From the NCBI GenBank assembly GCA_003167305.1, contig PMTP01000187.1, positions 1-9,310 of the forward strand: a DNA stretch of 9,310 bases, read 5' to 3'. How positions within the stretch are numbered: the first letter of the stretch is position 1; each line of letters begins with the position of its first letter. The notes beneath the pieces are model-generated. The model did no database searches. It had not been told where the DNA came from and saw nothing but the letters and a program-made list of their open reading frames with translations. Both the position numbers and the translations under genes were made by a program. This stretch comes from Acidobacteriaceae bacterium. Its GTDB lineage: Bacteria > Acidobacteriota > Terriglobia > Terriglobales > Acidobacteriaceae. Shown piece by piece: positions 6,320-9,310 of the stretch.

Positions 6320-6634
6320 ATGCCACAGTTCGGTTCACCTTTTTCAGAGTTGGCGAACAGCAGGAAGCTCACGGACGGGGAACTCGTCAGAGTAATTCGG
6401 TTCATGGTAGCCGGGGAGTACGAAGCGACTCAGATGTATGTGCAGCTTGCCGAGTCAACCGACAACAAATTCGCCGTGGCAGTGCTCAAGGACATAGCGG
6501 ATGAGGAACTTGTGCACGCGGGAGAGTTTCTGAAGCTGTTGTACGCGCTTGCTCCCGATGAAGAGGCGCTCTATGCCAAAGGAGCGGGAGAAGTGGAAGC
6601 AATCCAGAAATTACAACTTCAGCAGACAGCGTAA
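6320..6634 (+). CDS. Small ferritin-like protein of the encapsulated-ferritin/rubrerythrin type
   Basis: This 104-aa, two-helix ferritin-like protein should bind a di-iron centre when dimerised. Helix 1 carries Glu33, Glu35 and Tyr40 (AGEYEATQMY). Helix 2 carries Glu62, Glu63 and His66 (ADEELVHAGEF). The spacing Glu33-Glu63-His66 with Tyr40 matches the Glu32-Glu62-His65/Tyr39 pattern of Rhodospirillum rubrum EncFtn. The segment also resembles the ferritin domain fused to Pyrococcus furiosus encapsulin. A ferroxidase or iron-storage role is therefore likely. No encapsulin shell gene is in the window, and the C-terminus (QKLQLQQTA) lacks the usual LTVGSL-like targeting tail, so it may act without a shell or with one encoded elsewhere. 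Start at 6320 is set by AAGGA 7 nt upstream; a GTG at 6296 in the same frame is less likely. It could also be a minimal rubrerythrin-like protein. Confidence 0.78.
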   Translation: MPQFGSPFSELANSRKLTDGELVRVIRFMVAGEYEATQMYVQLAESTDNKFAVAVLKDIADEELVHAGEFLKLLYALAPDEEALYAKGAGEVEAIQKLQLQQTA

Positions 6635-6755
6635 GCAGCGCGGGAACCCAAGCTACCCTGTATCGGGGCTGATTGCTCGGTCCTGTGGTGTAGCACTGTG
6701 TGGTTGCTCCCACTGTGAATGAGTGCCGGCACTGCGAGATTGTAGACGCTGGGGC

Positions 6756-6803
6756 GTGACATCATGGGTCTATGAAGGCAAGAGAATGTCACACTATTGA
6801 CAT
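6756..6803 (+). promoter_or_regulatory. TGACAT repeats upstream of yjbQ, candidate regulatory region
   Basis: GTGACAT (6756-6762) and ATGTCAC (6786-6792) form a 7-bp inverted repeat with a 23-nt spacer. A third copy, TTGACAT, lies at 6797-6803. TTGACA itself equals the sigma-70 -35 consensus, but no -10 follows at 16-18 nt before the preferred start, so a regulator-binding role is as likely as a promoter. Confidence 0.25.
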
Positions 6804-6842
6804 GCAAGCCAAATGGATGAGAGACCCATGCAAGAGGCGGAG

Positions 6843-7259
6843 ATGAAGAGCTACACGGAGTACCTGGTCATGGAAACCAGGAAGCGTCGGGAGATGGTGC
6901 ACATCACGGATGAGGTCGAGCAGGTTGTGCGGCGCAGCGGGGTGAAGGACGGCCTTTGCTTCGTTTCGCCGATGCACATCACGGCGGCGGTCTATGTGAA
7001 CGACCTGGAGAGCGGGCTGATTGAGGATATCGGCAAGTGGCTGGAGGAGCTGGCTCCGGCGCGACCCGATTACAAGCACCATCAAACAGGCGAGGATAAC
7101 GGAGATGCGCATCTGAAGTCGCTGCTGCTTCATCACGAGACCACGCTGCCGGTGACCAATGGCCGGTTGGACCTGGGTCCCTGGCAGCGCGTCTTCTATG
7201 CCGAGTTCGATGGGCAGCGCCGCAAGCGGGTTATTGTGAAGGTACTGGGGGTGGAGTAG
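6843..7259 (+). CDS. YjbQ/UPF0047 family protein (TIGR00149)
   Basis: This 138-aa protein covers the whole YjbQ fold. [13 protein letters not shown] (42-54) carries the conserved His. [15 protein letters not shown] (79-93) holds the near-invariant DNGDAH active-site patch. [18 protein letters not shown] (107-124) is the standard C-terminal signature. Family members often carry the label secondary thiamine-phosphate synthase, based on weak activity for E. coli YjbQ; the physiological role is unsettled. I chose the ATG at 6843 (MKSYTEY) because it gives the usual length and has GAGG 5 nt upstream. In-frame ATGs at 6813 and 6828 would add a charged, non-conserved extension. It lies 208 nt after the ferritin-like gene on the same strand and is probably expressed separately. 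No thiamine gene or riboswitch is nearby. Confidence 0.9.
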   Translation: MKSYTEYLVMETRKRREMVHITDEVEQVVRRSGVKDGLCFVSPMHITAAVYVNDLESGLIEDIGKWLEELAPARPDYKHHQTGEDNGDAHLKSLLLHHETTLPVTNGRLDLGPWQRVFYAEFDGQRRKRVIVKVLGVE

Positions 7260-7502
7260 GCGCGGGGACGGAAGCCGCTCGATTGGGCTGTCCGGATGAA
7301 CTGGCCGCGAAAGACGCAGCAAGAAGGAAGATTGCGCTTGGCAAGAGGCTACGTTGCAGCGGGCGGCAAGAAGCTCCCACTGCGAATTCAGCCATCAACC
7401 GCTTTCTCTCCGAGGTGCGTGATGTGACGGTGCAGGTGGTGCAGATGCAAATGCAAAAGCCCGTGCGCCGGCTATGAGCGGGTTTCTGCGAATTATGGAA
7501 GA
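7260..7502. other. Convergent intergenic region without a recognisable gene
   Basis: This stretch lies between yjbQ (plus) and the DUF3592-like gene (minus), where terminators for both would be expected. I found only weak stems and no GC hairpin followed by a T run. Short ORFs on both strands lack ribosome sites and recognisable protein sequence. Confidence 0.5.
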
Positions 7503-8219
7503 TCATTGAACCACTCGGTAGTCAGATGACGGGTACCTCATATTTCGCCGTGGATTCTGCGGCAGATAGAGAACACAAAAATTCGCGCCGATCTTCTCAA
7601 GGCTCTCATTCCAGATCCCCGTCATCACTCTCCCCTCTTTGGTGCGGAATTCGTACTCCACAAAGATTTGACCCCGGCCCCCACGAGAGCACTTCGTTAC
7701 CACCGCGACCGCAGGCCTGCCTTCAGTGAGCAAACGCCGAATAATACTCATCTTTATCAGCATCCCCACCAAAATCAGCACCAACACAGTCGGAATCCAG
7801 AACGGAAGCCAAGCCGCAACAGTGGGTTCTTCCCAGGCAGCCGGGTGGTTTACGGCAGGATTTGAGGGAAGGTACCGGATGGTGAGAGGATCGGATACCC
7901 GCAATTTCGGTCCCGAACGAGAAGCGCTGCCAGTAAAAGATCTCCCATTGACGGCGAATGAATAGTTAACTCGGGTTTTCCACAGCTCTTCGACCACTCC
8001 GGTGGCTTCGCTGCTCTCGTGGCGCAACGCTGTTCTTGTTTCTGTCAGTTGCACGGCAAACCTACCTGCCCAGAGAATAATTGCGACGGCGATCCCCAGA
8101 ATAATCGTAAGAATTGCGGCCCATTGGATAGGTTTCTCTAAGCGCGTTCTTCGAGGCAGTTGCCCTGTGAGTTCGATGGGAATGATCGATGCACTGTCAA
8201 GAGACAAACTGGAATCCAT
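7503..8219 (-). CDS. Two-TM membrane protein with duplicated DUF3592-like domain
   Basis: This 238-aa protein has two hydrophobic helices (about 34-54 and 136-159). Basic residues flank the outer ends (PRRTRLEK before TM1, IIRR after TM2), predicting N- and C-termini in the cytoplasm and the middle domain outside. Each TM is followed by a similar small beta domain. The first (about 72-126) has YSFAVNGRSFTG then LTIRYLPSNPAVNHP. The second (about 169-236) has YEFRTKEGRVMTG then CVLYLPQNPRRNMRYP. The shared Y-F-G-TG and YLP-NP pattern is typical of DUF3592-type domains and shows an internal duplication. Function is unknown. AAGGAG lies 9 nt before the ATG at 8219, which excludes the in-frame TTG at 8237. 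It follows the zinc-ribbon gene by 27 nt, as the last gene of a three-gene operon. Confidence 0.8.
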   Translation of the reverse strand: MDSSLSLDSASIIPIELTGQLPRRTRLEKPIQWAAILTIILGIAVAIILWAGRFAVQLTETRTALRHESSEATGVVEELWKTRVNYSFAVNGRSFTGSASRSGPKLRVSDPLTIRYLPSNPAVNHPAAWEEPTVAAWLPFWIPTVLVLILVGMLIKMSIIRRLLTEGRPAVAVVTKCSRGGRGQIFVEYEFRTKEGRVMTGIWNESLEKIGANFCVLYLPQNPRRNMRYPSSDYRVVQ

Positions 8220-8246
8220 TTCGGGCCTCTCCTTCAAGGGCGATTC

Positions 8247-8846
8247 TCATCGCAAAAACGAGTCAACGATGCCGCCAATGATCGCGTCGCTGGCGGTTCG
8301 GTTCCCCATCGGATTCCAATCCTGCGCTGGTTGCGAGTCGAAGTCCTCCGGGAAGTCCGGCTCCGTCTGCTGGGGGGCGTCGGGCGTGTGCACGATGCGC
8401 ATCAGCACGCCGCGATCCATCCAGATCAGGCAGCAATCCTCGCAGGAGCTGATGACCGCGTTGCCGGGACCGGCATAGAAGTGCGTGTCCATCGGATGGT
8501 GGCACTGCGGGCAGTTGATCTTGCGCTGCAAATCCTCTTTGTCGGGAGCGACCGGAGCGGCTCCGGCTCCCTGCACTGCTCGCAGCTCTTCGATCAGCCC
8601 TTCCAGTGCCTCCATGGCAACCATCATCCCTCCGCATTTCTTGCAGTAGATGATCGGGCACTTGGCAAGCACCGCGTGCACCAGAGGGACATTGCATATC
8701 GGGCAATCCTGATCGCAAGGCTCATCGAGAACGCGCACGCCGTCGTCGTTCTTCTCCGGAAAGTAGACGCTATGGCAGTAGTCGCACTTGTAGCTCTCCA
8801 TATCCGGCTTGAGCCGCATGGGAGCGCCGCAGGAGGGACAGTTCAT
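8247..8846 (-). CDS. Multi-zinc-ribbon protein with TFIIB-type (zf-TFIIB) ribbons
   Basis: This 199-aa soluble protein is built from three four-Cys zinc ribbons. The first uses Cys3/Cys6 and Cys21/Cys24. The second uses Cys48/Cys51 with Cys68/Cys71 (extra Cys44 and Cys63 nearby) and continues GGMMVAMEAL. The third uses Cys112/Cys115 and Cys135/Cys138 and continues CLIWMDRGVLMRI. The last two match the zf-TFIIB pattern, in which the second knuckle is followed by G-x-W-hydrophobic-D-x-G-x-L. A charged helix and Gln/Ala-rich linker lie between ribbons 2 and 3, and the tail is acidic and Pro-rich. Such ribbons usually mediate protein contacts in small operons with SPFH proteins. The ATG at 8846 overlaps the upstream TGA (ATGA) with GGAAGG just upstream, implying translational coupling. 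The exact role is unknown. Confidence 0.82.
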   Translation of the reverse strand: MNCPSCGAPMRLKPDMESYKCDYCHSVYFPEKNDDGVRVLDEPCDQDCPICNVPLVHAVLAKCPIIYCKKCGGMMVAMEALEGLIEELRAVQGAGAAPVAPDKEDLQRKINCPQCHHPMDTHFYAGPGNAVISSCEDCCLIWMDRGVLMRIVHTPDAPQQTEPDFPEDFDSQPAQDWNPMGNRTASDAIIGGIVDSFLR

Positions 8847-9310
8847 TGGGCCTTCCCACATTCTGCGCAGAATTTGGCGCGTTGAGGAATGGATTTTCCG
8901 CACTCGATGCAGAACTTAAAGCCTTCCGAGGCGGCTGAATCCGAAGCGCCGATCAGCACCGGAACCGGAGTTGGCGCCTGGGAAGGCGCTCCGCCTGGCC
9001 CGCCCATCGACGGCTTGAGAGCGTTGGACAAAACCTGTGCCACCGCCGCGCCCGCGCCCAGTCCCATGCCCATGCCGGCTGCTCCGCTGGTGTTGGCCGC
9101 CGAGAGGTCCAGCGACTCCGCCGCCGCGTAGAGCGTGTAGCGGCCCAGATCGCCAACCATGTTCATGCCGACACGCTGGTCGAAGACCTTTTGCAGTTCC
9201 TCAGGCAAGGAAACGTTTTCGACGATGAACTGCTCCAGTCCGAGGCCGAGCGCCGCGAAGGCCGGCTTCATCCGCTCGACGATCTTCGCGCCAAGAACGG
9301 TTTGATTGGC
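8843..9310 (-). CDS. SPFH-domain protein with C-terminal zinc ribbon (YdjI/COG4260-like), C-terminal part
   Basis: The last 155 residues are visible and the frame is open to the right edge. The visible part starts in the helical end of the SPFH/band-7 domain (LGAKIVERMKPAFAALGLGL) and continues LEQFIVENVSLPEELQKVFD. It then has GMNMVGDLGRYTLYAAAESL and the Gly/Ala-rich GAAGMGMGLGAGAAVAQ characteristic of COG4260 proteins. A Pro/Ser/Ala linker leads to a C-terminal ribbon, FCIECGKSIPQRAKFCAECG, with two CxxC knuckles. Bacillus subtilis YdjI is the known relative; it works with PspA-like and membrane partners at stressed membranes. Databases sometimes call this family virion core protein, which is misleading here. 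It is the first visible gene of the operon and its TGA overlaps the next ATG. Confidence 0.88.
   Translation of the reverse strand, partial: ANQTVLGAKIVERMKPAFAALGLGLEQFIVENVSLPEELQKVFDQRVGMNMVGDLGRYTLYAAAESLDLSAANTSGAAGMGMGLGAGAAVAQVLSNALKPSMGGPGGAPSQAPTPVPVLIGASDSAASEGFKFCIECGKSIPQRAKFCAECGKAQ

Noticed and set aside
6722..6733. AGTGCCGGCACT palindrome between the ferritin-like gene and yjbQ as a terminator
   Set aside because: A perfect 12-bp palindrome, but it has no loop and no following T tract, so it is not a credible intrinsic terminator; an operator role has no further support.
7231..7506. 91-codon minus-strand ORF whose ATG overlaps the stop of the DUF3592-like gene
   Set aside because: Despite the ATGA overlap there is no ribosome site, the peptide shows no family features, and its end runs antisense into conserved yjbQ codons.
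8160..8885. 241-codon plus-strand ORF across the zinc-ribbon gene
   Set aside because: Antisense to a gene with clear CxxC knuckles and spanning two minus-strand genes; no recognisable domain.
8843..9310. Reading the SPFH protein as a viral (virion core) gene
   Set aside because: That database label is a misnomer for COG4260 proteins; no other phage or virus gene is present.

Overview
The window is moderately GC-rich chromosomal DNA with ordinary bacterial gene structure: Shine-Dalgarno-led starts, ATGA overlaps and short operons. I see no phage, transposon, tRNA, rRNA or CRISPR sequence. The gene mix (GH94 disaccharide phosphorylase with a GPH symporter, a MOFRL-type glycerate 2-kinase, a Cys-rich Rrf2 regulator, a UPF0047/YjbQ protein, an SPFH/zinc-ribbon protein) would fit a soil heterotroph such as an Acidobacteriota member. 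That placement is inference from family flavour only; no marker gene is present.

Region 1 (about 1-3700, all minus strand) is carbon metabolism. In transcription order it has a possible 43-residue coupled ORF, a glycerate 2-kinase, a 164-nt gap with a candidate promoter and a small palindrome, a GPH-family sugar:cation symporter, and the N-terminal 148 residues of a GH94 (cellobiose-phosphorylase-like) enzyme running off the left edge. Symporter plus phosphorylase reads as an uptake and phosphorolysis module for a beta-linked disaccharide.

Region 2 (3814-4872, plus) is a solitary M20 metallopeptidase/deacylase of the ArgE/DapE type. It ends 14 nt from the convergently transcribed nth-like/rrf2 pair.

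Region 3 (4887-7259) has an iron and iron-sulphur flavour. On the minus strand an endonuclease-III-like HhH-GPD glycosylase with altered active-site and cluster residues is followed by an Rrf2 regulator with IscR-like Cys/His ligands. Divergently, on the plus strand, lies a 104-aa ferritin-like protein whose metal-ligand spacing matches encapsulated ferritins, then a YjbQ/UPF0047 protein.

Region 4 (7503-9310, minus) is a tight three-gene operon: an SPFH (YdjI/COG4260-like) protein with a C-terminal zinc ribbon (cut by the right edge), a multi-zinc-ribbon protein that overlaps it by ATGA, and a two-TM protein with a duplicated DUF3592-like beta domain. This is the best candidate for a poorly described system, probably linked to membrane stress or membrane organisation. 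It loosely resembles the Bacillus subtilis ydjGHI neighbourhood.

No gene-free stretch exceeds about 250 nt. The largest (7260-7502) lies between convergent genes and shows nothing convincing.
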